Notes under the pieces: generated by a model | The model's input: the letters and a program-made list of their open reading frames with translations, nothing else | Databases searched by the model: none | What the model was told of the DNA's origin: nothing | Part shown: in pieces, positions 38,612 to 48,022 of the stretch | Position numbering within the stretch: the stretch's first letter is position 1 | Layout of the letters: the number at the start of each line of letters is the position of its first letter | Assembly (NCBI GenBank): GCA_031296115.1 | Contig: JARLGI010000112.1 | Coordinates: 1-52,490 of the forward strand | DNA length: 52,490 bases | Reading direction: 5' to 3' | DNA from: Acidobacteriota bacterium | Lineage (GTDB): Bacteria; Acidobacteriota; Terriglobia; Terriglobales; Acidobacteriaceae | Made by a program: the position numbers and the translations under genes

Positions 38612-38770
38612 GCAGTTCACGCCCGGTTGCCGCACTAACTATAGCCCACCGCAAGATTATGGGAAGCATGTCTTCTCACCAGCCGTCGATAGTCTTCCCC
38701 AGTGAATTCTCACCATCGCGCGATTTGCCGCGCCGCCGCAGCATTCGGTAACCGCGTCGTATAATCGGAT

Positions 38771-40999
38771 ATGGCGACATTGCGCCAGCACATCGCGACC
38801 AATGTTTTAGCGGTAACCCGCTTCCGCGATCTCGTGCGCAAGGTGCGCGCCTACCGGCCCGAAGAAGACCAGGCGCTGGTCAAGAAAGCCTACGAATTCT
38901 CCGAAAAACATCACAAAGGTCAGGTGCGCGAGTCGGGTGAACCCTACCTGGTGCATCCGCTCGAAGTAGCGATTCTGCTCGCTGAAATGCGGCTGGACGC
39001 CACCGCCATCGTTGCCGGCCTGTTGCATGACATGGTGGAAGACACCACGGTAACTCCGGAAGAGCTGAAGGCGGAATTCGGCGAACAGGTAGCCCACATC
39101 GTCGAGGGCGTCACCAAGATCAGCAAGATTGAGTTTGCTTCCTCCGAGGAAGCGCAGGCGGAGAACGTGCGCAAGATGGTGCTAGCCATGATGGATGACA
39201 TCCGCGTGGTGCTCATCAAGCTGGCGGACCGGCTGCACAACATGCGCACCTTGGAGTATCTGTCGCAGGAGCGGCAGGCCAAGATCGCGCGTGAGACCCT
39301 CGACATCTACGCGCCCATCGCTCACCGGCTCGGCATGGGCAAGATTCGCGGCGAGCTGGAAGACCTGGCGTTCCAGTATGTCGATCCCATCTCCTACCAG
39401 CAGGTGAAAGAGGCCATTGAATCGCGCCGCAAGGAGGGGGAAGCGTTTCTCGCCGAGGTGACGAGCGTCATCCAGCAGAAGCTGCGGGAGAACAAGATCC
39501 AGGCGCGCGTGGAGGCGCGCATCAAGCGCATCTACAGCATCTGGCAGAAGATCCAGCGGCAGCGCATCTCGGTCGACCAGATTTACGACATGCTGGCGCT
39601 GCGCGTCATCACGCAGAACGAAACCGATTGTTACGCTGTGCTCGGCATCATCCACAACCAGTGGCGACCGGTTCCGGGTCGCATCAAAGACTTCATCGCT
39701 ATTCCGCGCAATAACTTCTACAAGTCGCTCCACACCACCGTAATCTCCGAAAAAGGCCACGCGTTCGAAGTGCAGATCCGCACCGAGGAGATGCACAAGA
39801 TGGCCGAGGAGGGCATCGCCGCCCACTGGAAGTACAAGGACGGGCCTGTCTCGGCGCGCGATGAGCAGCGGTTGGCGTGGCTGCGCCAGGTGGTCGAGTG
39901 GCAGCGTGACATGAAGAGCTCCGATGAGTTCCTGGCCACGCTGAAAATCGATCTGTTTCCCGAGGAGGTCTACACCTTCACCCCCAAGGGCAAGATCGTG
40001 ATTCTGCCGCGCGATGCGACCCCGATTGATTTTGCGTACACCGTCCACACCGAGGTGGGCCATACCTGCGTGGGCGCGAAGGTCAATGGCCGCATTGTTC
40101 CTCTGCGTTACAAGCTGCGCTCGGGGGATATCGTCGAGATCCTGACCCAGCCCGGACATCATCCCAGCCGCGACTGGCTGCAACTGGCCAAGTCCACCCG
40201 CTCGCGGCAGAAGATCAAGCACTGGCTCAACATTCATCAGCGCGAGCGCGCCATTGAGATCGGGCGGAAGCTGATCGAAAAGGAAGCGCGTAAGTATCGC
40301 ATCGCTTTGAAGAACATCAGCGAGGCGGAACTGGCCCGGGTGGCGGGCGAACACGGCTTGGGGAAGCCCGATGACCTTCTGGCGGCCATCGGTTATGGCA
40401 AGTATTCCGCGCGCAGCATTCTGGCGCGGGTACTTCCTGCCGAGGCGCAGTTGTCCGGCGCCGGTGTTACAGAAGACGACAGCGGCGCCAGCGGGCTGAC
40501 CAGTGTCGTCAAGCGCGTCTTCGGCGGCGGTGGCGACACCTCGGCCATCAAGGTGAAGGGCCATGACGATCTTCTGGTCTATCGCGCGCGCTGCTGCAAT
40601 CCGATTCGCGGTGAGGAAATCGTAGGCTACGTCACGCGGGGCAAGGGAGTGGCCGTCCACTCCAAGTCGTGCGCCAACGTCATGAACCTGATGTTCGAAC
40701 CCGAACGGCGCATTGTGGTGGAATGGGGACACGACCCGGCGGCGAGGAACTGGACGGTCGGATATCCAGTGAAGCTGGTGGTGTTTTGCGACAACCGTCC
40801 CGGCATGTTGAAGCAGATTGCCACCGTCATCAGCGATGCCAACACCAACATCCAGAACATCGAAGCCAAGACCGTCGAAGATCATGCCACGGTCGACATT
40901 GTCGCCGACATCGCCGACGTTAAGCACCTGGAACGCATCCTTGGCGGAGTGCGCAAGATTCCCGGTGTGCGCGATGTCCAGCGAATGCAGAAGATTTAG
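38771..40999 (+). CDS. rel: Bifunctional (p)ppGpp synthetase/hydrolase Rel/SpoT
   Basis: 742 residues, the standard long RSH form. The HD hydrolase is visible (LVHPLEVAILLAEM, LLHDMVEDT, His86-Asp87), then the synthetase domain (RIKDFIAIPRNNFYKSLHT), TGS (TPKGKIVILPRDATPIDFAYTVHTE), a ZFD/CC region (CCNPIRGEEI) and a C-terminal ACT domain. It controls (p)ppGpp in the stringent response. The -10 box TATAAT lies at 38760-38765, ending 5 bases before the ATG, so the transcript may start at or near the start codon. Confidence 0.97.
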   Translation: MATLRQHIATNVLAVTRFRDLVRKVRAYRPEEDQALVKKAYEFSEKHHKGQVRESGEPYLVHPLEVAILLAEMRLDATAIVAGLLHDMVEDTTVTPEELKAEFGEQVAHIVEGVTKISKIEFASSEEAQAENVRKMVLAMMDDIRVVLIKLADRLHNMRTLEYLSQERQAKIARETLDIYAPIAHRLGMGKIRGELEDLAFQYVDPISYQQVKEAIESRRKEGEAFLAEVTSVIQQKLRENKIQARVEARIKRIYSIWQKIQRQRISVDQIYDMLALRVITQNETDCYAVLGIIHNQWRPVPGRIKDFIAIPRNNFYKSLHTTVISEKGHAFEVQIRTEEMHKMAEEGIAAHWKYKDGPVSARDEQRLAWLRQVVEWQRDMKSSDEFLATLKIDLFPEEVYTFTPKGKIVILPRDATPIDFAYTVHTEVGHTCVGAKVNGRIVPLRYKLRSGDIVEILTQPGHHPSRDWLQLAKSTRSRQKIKHWLNIHQRERAIEIGRKLIEKEARKYRIALKNISEAELARVAGEHGLGKPDDLLAAIGYGKYSARSILARVLPAEAQLSGAGVTEDDSGASGLTSVVKRVFGGGGDTSAIKVKGHDDLLVYRARCCNPIRGEEIVGYVTRGKGVAVHSKSCANVMNLMFEPERRIVVEWGHDPAARNWTVGYPVKLVVFCDNRPGMLKQIATVISDANTNIQNIEAKTVEDHATVDIVADIADVKHLERILGGVRKIPGVRDVQRMQKI

Positions 41000-41035
41000 C
41001 TGCCACCACCGCTATAGTATGAAAATCAAGACTGC

Positions 41036-41550
41036 ATGATTGGCGAAGTCACTCGCGCGCAAGTTTTGCCGTCTGGCCCGACGGCAACGCTCTTGTATGA
41101 CGACTGGTATCCCGCGTTGCGCACGTCGGAAATTCGCAGCCAGCAGATGGCCAAGGCCATGCTGCTGGGAATTCCCCTTGTGCTGGGACGGACCTCGGCA
41201 GGCAAGTATTTCGCGATCCGCGACCTGTGTCCGCATCGCGGCATCCCGCTGTCGTGCGGATGGTTCGATGGCGAGCGAGTCACCTGCAAGTATCACGGAT
41301 GGGCGTTCGAACCGGTTTCCGGTCAGTGCCGCCAGATCCCTTCACTCACCAGCGCCGACTCGCTCGATCCTTCGCGAATCTACGCTGCGGCGTTTCCCTG
41401 CGAGGAACGCGATGGCCATGTCTGGGTCCACGTTCCGCAGCCCGGACGCGGCAGGTTGCGGGCGGATGGCTGTATGTGCGAACCGGCGTCAGCACCCGCG
41501 AACTCAACGTGCAGACGCCATCAACTACACTTCCGCGCGCTGGCCCAAGT
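41036..41550 (+). pseudogene. Rieske oxygenase, truncated
   Basis: The first ~137 residues are a good Rieske domain: CPHRGIPLSCGWFDGERVTCKYHGW gives Cys65, His67, Cys84 and His87 as [2Fe-2S] ligands, followed by a short sandwich part. The mononuclear-iron catalytic domain of ring-hydroxylating oxygenases is absent. From about 41455 the frame changes character; one alternative frame gives GWLYVRTGVSTRELN and another ends INYTSARWPK, so a frameshift or junction is present. The convergent metallophosphoesterase gene lies immediately downstream. Probably non-functional. Confidence 0.75.
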
Positions 41551-41555
41551 AGCTG

Positions 41556-42713
41556 CTATTCGCCAGACCTCTGCGCGCACGATGTGCATGGGCACACCGG
41601 GCCCGCCGGCACGAAGTTCGACTTGTTCTCGGCGAAGCACCAATCCACCTGCTTCTGCGGGAACTCGTTCGTCACGCTGGCGGGAACATCCGATTCGTTC
41701 ACCTGCTTGAACTCGAAGGTGATGGCGCCGTCAGGAGCAACGGTGCCGATCAGATATCCATAAACGTCGGTAAACGCGACCGTGGCCACCGCGTGGTCCA
41801 GCGGCAGTCGATAGCGCACGGCCCCGGCTGAGCCAATGATCCATCCGGGTAGCACGGTGTCCTTGGTGTTGCACTTGGTGTCATACACATTGTTCAGAAC
41901 AAAGTGCGAATGGCTGGCCAGCACGTACACGTTCTTCCCGGTGCTGCGGCGGAAGTCCACCAGTTGGGCATAGACCTGCCGCCCGGTGGCCTGTTGCTGG
42001 GCGGAGTCGTTCATGCTGTGCCCGGTTGAGAGGCCCTCCGGCAGAGTGGCGTGCATCCCCACCACGATGCTGCGCACCGCAGGGTCCTTTGCGGCCCGTG
42101 CCAGTACGCCCGTGAACCATTTCATCTGCGGAGCATCGAACATGTCGGGCGAGGCATTGTCCATGCTGATGAAATCGACGCCGCGCTCAATCCAGTGGTT
42201 GTAGGGCTTGAGTTGATGATCGGCAGGATTGTCCGCCAGTCGCTGCGCTTCCAACACAGGTTGGTCGAGCCAGTCAGCAAACTGCGCAATGTACTTCGGC
42301 CGGTCCATGGGCGGCACCATCTCGTGGTTGCCGGGAGCGAGGAAGATCGGCAGGTTGCCGAAGGGTTTCAGTTGATGCTGAATGAAGTCGGGCCAGGCGT
42401 CGGCGAAGTAGTTGGCAATCGTCGCCTGAGGATGCGTGCTCTTGTAGTCTTCGTCGAAAAACTGGATAGCGCGATAGTCCCCCAGATGCCAGTAGAAAGC
42501 GGCACCGTCATGCAGGACGCCCTGCGCGATGGCGGGCATCACGATGTCGCCGCAATTGCGCGAGTCGCCGGAGACGGCGAACTTCCAGGTGCCCGTGCTT
42601 GGCTGAGACTGGGCCTGGCCTGCGGTGCAGATACTCAGCAGCAGACCGACCCCGAAGACACTCAGTATGGGCTTGGGAGTAGCGACCAATCTCGCGAACA
42701 GCGGCTTTGTCAT
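41556..42713 (-). CDS. Secreted calcineurin-type metallophosphoesterase
   Basis: 385 residues from the ATG with a GGGGAGG ribosome binding site. A signal peptide (about 12-34) ends GQAQ. Metal ligands are GDSR (49-52), GDYR (78-81), GNHE (128-131), GMHATLP and SHSHF. Purple acid phosphatase-like or related phosphoesterase; the substrate is unknown, and the exported location suggests organic phosphate scavenging. C-terminal Cys residues may form disulfides. It converges with the Rieske fragment. Confidence 0.85.
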   Translation of the reverse strand: MTKPLFARLVATPKPILSVFGVGLLLSICTAGQAQSQPSTGTWKFAVSGDSRNCGDIVMPAIAQGVLHDGAAFYWHLGDYRAIQFFDEDYKSTHPQATIANYFADAWPDFIQHQLKPFGNLPIFLAPGNHEMVPPMDRPKYIAQFADWLDQPVLEAQRLADNPADHQLKPYNHWIERGVDFISMDNASPDMFDAPQMKWFTGVLARAAKDPAVRSIVVGMHATLPEGLSTGHSMNDSAQQQATGRQVYAQLVDFRRSTGKNVYVLASHSHFVLNNVYDTKCNTKDTVLPGWIIGSAGAVRYRLPLDHAVATVAFTDVYGYLIGTVAPDGAITFEFKQVNESDVPASVTNEFPQKQVDWCFAENKSNFVPAGPVCPCTSCAQRSGE

Positions 42714-42801
42714 GTTGTCCTCCCCGAAGCGAATGATGATATCGCAAGCGCGACTTCGGCCCACACAACTACAGACCGGCCTACAATCGCCACCGGCAGG
42801 C

Positions 42802-43497
42802 TCATGCCGAAGATACAACGTTCTCTGCGAAGAACGCGCAGTTTGGCCGCAGAGGACAACGTCCACAGATTGGCCCGGTCCGCTTGCATAGCTCTTGCCC
42901 ATGTTGCCGCAAAAGCTGGTGGGCACGGACAAGCGCCGCGCAGCCGGAGGGCAACTGTGGCGCGAGCGCCTGCTGCATGCCCTTGTAGGTGGCGGAATAG
43001 CTCTTCTTTGCGGCGGAGAATCCCAGGCGCACCAGCACGCGCAGTCCGTTCGACTCCAGAGCAAGCACAGGCAGCTTGTGATTGAACAGCAGGATCTTCT
43101 CGGCCGCGGGTTCGCCGATGGAGGGGAATTTCCTCAGGTCTTTCTTGGCCGCAGAAGCCGGTTTCTTCAGCACCGGATTCAGGTCGCCGGCAAACGCTTC
43201 TTCGGCGATGGCAGCGGCAGCGCGCAGCTTCTGAACGCTGTTCGCGGGAACGATTCCCCGGCTGGTTACCGACAGCAGGGCATTGTCGCTCGCCTTCAGG
43301 ATGTCACGTGGCCGCAGGCCAACTTCCCTCCGCAGCTCTTCGAACGCCTCAGCCCGTCGCGCATCATTCGCCAGGTAGGCGATGTTTTCCCACACGATCA
43401 TGGCGAACGGGTCGGTGACCTGTGGCGGAGGCGGCTCACCATAGCGCTGGGCCAGAATGTCCACGACTTGCCGAAATGACAGCCGGGTAGACGGCAT
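42802..43497 (-). CDS. Endonuclease III-like HhH-GPD protein with altered catalytic positions
   Basis: 231 residues. It shows the helix-hairpin-helix (FPSIGEPAAEKIL, 124-136) and the C-terminal Fe-S loop CKRTGPICGRCPLRPNC (Cys204, 211, 214, 220; spacing 6-2-5, identical to Nth). The Nth catalytic lysine (LPGVGRKTA) corresponds to Pro130 and the catalytic Asp (VDTH) to Glu148. The protein can probably bind DNA but a canonical glycosylase/lyase activity is doubtful. It could act on a different lesion or as a structural paralogue. It diverges from the C45-type hydrolase. Confidence 0.8.
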   Translation of the reverse strand: MPSTRLSFRQVVDILAQRYGEPPPPQVTDPFAMIVWENIAYLANDARRAEAFEELRREVGLRPRDILKASDNALLSVTSRGIVPANSVQKLRAAAAIAEEAFAGDLNPVLKKPASAAKKDLRKFPSIGEPAAEKILLFNHKLPVLALESNGLRVLVRLGFSAAKKSYSATYKGMQQALAPQLPSGCAALVRAHQLLRQHGQELCKRTGPICGRCPLRPNCAFFAENVVSSA

Positions 43498-43635
43498 AGC
43501 TCACTGATTATCCGCCGGGAATCCAGAACCGGCGACAAGAACTTTCTCCCACCCCGGGCGGCCCTGCTTTGCTATTCATGTGCCAAGACGATAATCTGCT
43601 GGTCTTGTTACATCCATCGTCCCCGGAGGCAAGGC

Positions 43636-45075
43636 ATGCGGTTTGGTGGTCGTCTCGTGCGGAGGTTGTTGATTGTCTTTCTGCTGCTCGCTTCGACCGT
43701 GTTTGCTGCGGCCAGGCAGGATGCCGGCCAGCCTGACCAGTCACGGCTCAAGCCCGCCTACCGATTCGCGCGCAACGGCTGGATCTATATCCACCTCGAA
43801 GGGGCGCCCGCCGATATTGGCTACCAGCACGGATATTTGCTTGCTCCCGAAATCGAGGACGGCCTCAACACGGTGAAGCTCAAGGATGTGCATCGCACCC
43901 AGCGGGATTGGAATTTCTATCGCGCGACGGCACAGAACGTTTTGTGGCCGCACATCGACCTGGAATACCAGCAAGAGCTGCAGGGCATCGCCGAGGGATT
44001 GAAAGCGCACGGCTCGACCTTGGATTTATGGGATGTGGTCGCGTTGAACGCCATGGAAGAGATTCCCGACTACTACATTCCCTGGCTCAACAAGCAGCAA
44101 AGACCGGCTAACGCGCCGAACCTGAAAGCGCCCGGAAACTGCAGCGCCTTTGTCGCCACCGGCTCCTGGACGAAAGATCACAAGCCGGTAATCGCTCACA
44201 GCAACTGGACCGATATTGCCACCGGCAAGCGCTGGACCATCATCTTCGACATAGTGCCCACGCACGGGTACCACATGCTGACCGACGGTTTTCCGGGAAT
44301 CATCGTGAGTGACGATGATTTCGGCATCAACTCCGCGGGGCTGATGGTGACGGAAACCACCATCACGGGTTTTGCCGGCTTCGACCCCAACGGCAAGCCT
44401 GAATTCGTGCGTGCGCGCAAGGCATTGCAGTACTCAAGTTCCATCGACCGGTACGTGCAGATCATGCTCGACGGTAACAACGGCGGCTATGCCAACGACT
44501 GGCTGCTGGCCGACAACAACACCGGCGAGGTCGCTCGTTTCGAGATTGGCCTGAAGTTGCACCGCGTTTGGCGCACCAAGGACGGATACTATGCCGGCGC
44601 CAACTACCCCAGCGACCCGGCGTTGACGAAGGCGGAAACCAATTTCAACCTCAAGAACATGTCCAGCTCTCCCAATGCCCGCCGCAAGCGCTGGCAGCAG
44701 CTGATGCCCGCCAATCAGGGCCAGATCGACGTAGCGCTTGGCGAGACGTTCCTGGCTGATCACTGGGACACCTACGAAGGCAGGGAAGACCGGAATCTGC
44801 ACGGACTGTGTGGTCACGGGGAGAGTTCAGCCACCGGCGACCGGGTATGGAACGAACCACCCTACAGTCCGATGGGCGCAGTCACGGCGCAGGCGGCCGA
44901 CAGCACGATGGCGAAGGACATGAGGTTGCAGGCGCGCGCCGGGCATCCCTGCGGCGAGGACTTCATTGCCGACGAGTTTCTGAAAGAGCACCCCGAGTTC
45001 GAATGGCAGCGACCGATCCTTTTGGACATGAAGGGCAATCCCTGGGCCGAATTCAAATCCAGCGATAAACCCTAA
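43636..45075 (+). CDS. Secreted C45/phospholipase B-like NTN hydrolase
   Basis: 479 residues with a signal peptide (about 8-25). GNCSAF at about 167-172 carries Cys169, the predicted nucleophile of acyl-coenzyme A:6-APA acyltransferase-like (C45) and phospholipase-B-like NTN hydrolases. The upstream E-I/LDLWDVVALNAMEEI and downstream HSNWTD, FPGIIVSDDDFGINSAGL and the N/D-rich segments fit the family. It probably removes an acyl group from a lipid or peptide outside the cytoplasm. A GGAGG ribosome binding site lies 8 bases upstream. Confidence 0.85.
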   Translation: MRFGGRLVRRLLIVFLLLASTVFAAARQDAGQPDQSRLKPAYRFARNGWIYIHLEGAPADIGYQHGYLLAPEIEDGLNTVKLKDVHRTQRDWNFYRATAQNVLWPHIDLEYQQELQGIAEGLKAHGSTLDLWDVVALNAMEEIPDYYIPWLNKQQRPANAPNLKAPGNCSAFVATGSWTKDHKPVIAHSNWTDIATGKRWTIIFDIVPTHGYHMLTDGFPGIIVSDDDFGINSAGLMVTETTITGFAGFDPNGKPEFVRARKALQYSSSIDRYVQIMLDGNNGGYANDWLLADNNTGEVARFEIGLKLHRVWRTKDGYYAGANYPSDPALTKAETNFNLKNMSSSPNARRKRWQQLMPANQGQIDVALGETFLADHWDTYEGREDRNLHGLCGHGESSATGDRVWNEPPYSPMGAVTAQAADSTMAKDMRLQARAGHPCGEDFIADEFLKEHPEFEWQRPILLDMKGNPWAEFKSSDKP

Positions 45076-45177
45076 AGGCGGGTCCCGCCTGCCAAAACGG
45101 GACGGTTCCAACCTGGCATTCCCCACTCCATAAGGTTTTCTGCGTCACTGACGCAGGAACTGGATTGCCAGCCTTGT

Positions 45178-46602
45178 TCAGCCCGCCATATGCCGATAAG
45201 GCAGCGTGACGGTTACGATGCAGCCGCGCGCATCCTTACGGTTTGCCAGCTCGATCGTGCCGCCGTGGGCTTCGGCGATCTGCTGCGACAGCACTAAGCC
45301 AATGCCAGAGCCGCCCGGCTTCGTCGTGTAGAACGGGACGAAGGCGTTGCTGGGGTTGAACAGTCCGATGCCATTGTCTTCCACCATGATGGCGACTTTC
45401 TGGTCGTGCTGCTCCCAGCGCATCGTAACCTTAGGCGCCGCAGCTTCCGAGCCGGTCTGCGTAGACAGCGCCTGTTCCAGCGCTGCGTCCACCGCGTTGC
45501 GCACCAGGTTAATCAGCATCTGCTCGATGAGATCGGGGTCCAGCATCAGCGTCAGGTTCTTGCCTGTGACTATTTCCACCGGAAGCCGTGTCTCGAGAAC
45601 GGCAACGCGCTCGATGAGCGTCCGCAACTCGACGGGCTGAAGCGTAGGCGACGGCATCTGTGCCAGTCGGCGATACGATTGCAAAAAGCGGTGCAGCGCC
45701 GCGGTGCGCGATTCGATGATGTTGAGGCCGCGCTGGAAGTCGGTATTTTGCGCCTCCGGCAGCTGCGGAAGCGGCAGGCGCGAGGCCAGGCTTCCGGCAA
45801 TCGAGATGATGGGCGCCAGCGAGTTGTTCAACTCGTGCCCGAGCACGCGGATGAGCCGCTGCCATGCGCTGCGCTCTTCTTCGCGCAGAGCCCGGCTCAC
45901 GTCTGACAATACAATCAGCGTGTGCGGTACACCATTCTGCCGAAAGGAACTTTGGCGCACCATCCAGCGCGCGTTGGGCGTGGAGTAGGGCAGCTCTACC
46001 ACCGTCTCATTGCGCGCTTCGAAGCAGGCATTGAGGCCGAGTTCGTCGGCTGTTCGTCCGAGCACTCGTGCTGCCGGCTGCTGCAACAGACGTTCGCCGG
46101 CCGCGTTTACCAGGCGCAGGCTGTGTTCGGGATCGAAGGTGAACAGTGGCGCATCGATTTCATCCACCGCCCGGCGCAGCAGCGCCGTGGCTTCGATGCT
46201 CTGGATGCGCTGCTCGGTGAGAATGTCGGCCAGGGAATTGATTTCCAGCGCCAACTCACCTAAAGCATCATCCTGAGCAGCTCCGCGAGCGCGAAAGGAA
46301 TAGTCTTCCTCGCGGAGCGCACCCACTACGTTGGCCAGCGTCTGTAAGGGGCGGACAATCTGGTCAAGCAGGACGAGGGTCAGCACCAGCCAAAGGAAAA
46401 ATTCCAGCGAGGCCAACGCGATCTTGACGTCACGCGGCCATGCGCTCGTCCAGATGAGAGCTGTGCCGAAGGCGATGCCCGGCAAGGCCGCCAACACGGC
46501 GAAGAGAGCGATGCGTTTCTCGAAGAGCAAGCGTGACAGGCGGACGGGGCGGCGAGTCGTTTGAGTTGCAGGCTTGGTCTGGCCGCCTGAACTAGAGTCC
46601 AT
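45178..46602 (-). CDS. NtrY-type sensor histidine kinase
   Basis: 474 residues. Two membrane helices (about 31-50 and 63-82), a HAMP segment, a PAS domain (about 145-245), HisKA with phosphoacceptor His in RVLGHELNNSLAP, and an HATPase domain (NLVRNAVDAAL, DNGIGL, GSGIGL). The periplasmic loop is very short, so sensing may be intramembrane or cytoplasmic. It overlaps the NtrC-family gene by 11 bases and is the last gene of the efflux locus, so it likely controls it. Confidence 0.93.
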   Translation of the reverse strand: MDSSSGGQTKPATQTTRRPVRLSRLLFEKRIALFAVLAALPGIAFGTALIWTSAWPRDVKIALASLEFFLWLVLTLVLLDQIVRPLQTLANVVGALREEDYSFRARGAAQDDALGELALEINSLADILTEQRIQSIEATALLRRAVDEIDAPLFTFDPEHSLRLVNAAGERLLQQPAARVLGRTADELGLNACFEARNETVVELPYSTPNARWMVRQSSFRQNGVPHTLIVLSDVSRALREEERSAWQRLIRVLGHELNNSLAPIISIAGSLASRLPLPQLPEAQNTDFQRGLNIIESRTAALHRFLQSYRRLAQMPSPTLQPVELRTLIERVAVLETRLPVEIVTGKNLTLMLDPDLIEQMLINLVRNAVDAALEQALSTQTGSEAAAPKVTMRWEQHDQKVAIMVEDNGIGLFNPSNAFVPFYTTKPGGSGIGLVLSQQIAEAHGGTIELANRKDARGCIVTVTLPYRHMAG

Positions 46603-48013
46603 AGCGTTCCATTCGCCGGTAAAGCGCGCCGCGGCTGAGTCCCAACGCCTCCGCCGCCTGGCTGACGTTACCGTGGAACCGCTGCAGGGCCTTGCGCACC
46701 AGAATACCTTCCACTTCCTCGATGCTCAGTTCTTCCAGATTCTGGCCCTGCGGACGCTGGACATTCAAGCCCAAATCCGACACATGGATCTCGCCCGACC
46801 GGCACATCAGCACCGCACGCTCCAGGGTATGTTCCAATTCCCGCACATTGCCCGGCCACATGTACTGCATCATGGCTTGCAGCGCGCCAGGGGCGAATCC
46901 GCTTACATCGATCCGGTAGCGGGTAGCATAGCGCCTCAGGAAATACGTCGCCAGCGCAGGAATGTCTTCGCGACGCTGGCGCAGCGCCGGAACGTGGATT
47001 TCCACGGTGTTGAGGCGGAAGAGAAGGTCTTCGCGAAAAGTCCCCACCCTGATGGCGCCCTGCAAATCGCTGTTGGTCGCCGAAATCACGCGCACGTTGA
47101 CGCGCTTGGTGCGGGAAGACCCGACCCGCTCCATCTCGCCGGTTTCCAGCACGCGCAGTAGTCTTGCCTGCTGACGGATGGGAATGTTGCCGATCTCGTC
47201 GAGGAAAATTGTTCCGTTGTCCGCCAACTCGAAGCGTCCGATGCGGTCGGTGCGGGCGTCGGTGAAGGCGCCTTTCACATGGCCAAACAGCTCGCTCTCA
47301 AAAGTTCCTTCGGGCAACGCTCCGGTGTTCACGGCGACCAGCGGCATGGAAGCCCGCGACGACAACGCGTGCAGCGTCTGCGCGACGACTTCTTTTCCGG
47401 TGCCGTGTTCGCCGGTGATCAGCACGTTGGCGTCCGATGGCCCAATGCGCGCGATGGTCTGCAGAACCGGCTGCATGGACGGCGCGGCCGCGATGAATTC
47501 CGGACGCCCTTCCGCACGCAGCAGCTTGGTTTCGGCCTCAAGGCGCTGCGCGTGCTGCAACAAGCGGTGCAATTCAACCTGCGTGCGCATGATGGCCAGC
47601 AGGCGCTCGTTCTCCCAGGGCTTCTGGATAAAGTCGCGCGCACCCCGCCGCATGGCCTCCACCGCCAGTTGTACATTGCCCCAGGCCGTCATCACGATGA
47701 CCGGAAGGTTGCTGTCGAAGGCCACGATCTCGGACAGCAGGTCGAGACCTTCCTGCCCGGAAGTTGTGTCGCGCGTGTAGTTCAGATCGATAAGAACGGA
47801 GTCGTAGAACTCGTTGGCCAGGGACTCGCGAACCGCGGTCGGCGACTTTGCGGTGTCAACCTCAAAGCCTTCCGGGCGAAGTAACAGCTCAATGGCTTCG
47901 AGAATGTGGGGCTGGTCGTCGGCCGCAAGAATGCGACCTACGCTCTGCCGGCGTGCGTCGGTGGCAGAATCGCGCGATGCTTCCTGGTTCCCTTGAGCTT
48001 GCGTCCGCGGCAA
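46592..48013 (-). CDS. NtrC-family sigma-54 response regulator
   Basis: 473 residues. Receiver (Asp in VLIDLNYTRD), AAA+ domain with Walker A GEHGTGKE, LFGHVKGAFTDA in place of the usual GAFTGA, Walker B FLDEIGN, the R-finger region, and a C-terminal Fis-type HTH (LGLSRGALYRRMERY). The Gly-to-Asp change in the sigma-54-contact loop is unusual and may alter sigma-54 activation, although similar GAFTDA forms are found in some family members. The start is TTG with a GGAG site, 9 bases after the TolC stop. It works with the adjacent NtrY-type kinase. Confidence 0.93.
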   Translation of the reverse strand: MPRTQAQGNQEASRDSATDARRQSVGRILAADDQPHILEAIELLLRPEGFEVDTAKSPTAVRESLANEFYDSVLIDLNYTRDTTSGQEGLDLLSEIVAFDSNLPVIVMTAWGNVQLAVEAMRRGARDFIQKPWENERLLAIMRTQVELHRLLQHAQRLEAETKLLRAEGRPEFIAAAPSMQPVLQTIARIGPSDANVLITGEHGTGKEVVAQTLHALSSRASMPLVAVNTGALPEGTFESELFGHVKGAFTDARTDRIGRFELADNGTIFLDEIGNIPIRQQARLLRVLETGEMERVGSSRTKRVNVRVISATNSDLQGAIRVGTFREDLLFRLNTVEIHVPALRQRREDIPALATYFLRRYATRYRIDVSGFAPGALQAMMQYMWPGNVRELEHTLERAVLMCRSGEIHVSDLGLNVQRPQGQNLEELSIEEVEGILVRKALQRFHGNVSQAAEALGLSRGALYRRMERYGL

Positions 48014-48022
48014 GTAAGTCTC

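Noticed and set aside
39182..40927. Long open frames on the minus strand across rel and mfd.
   Set aside because: They are antisense to strongly supported genes, have no ribosome binding sites and show no family motifs. High GC third positions produce such frames.
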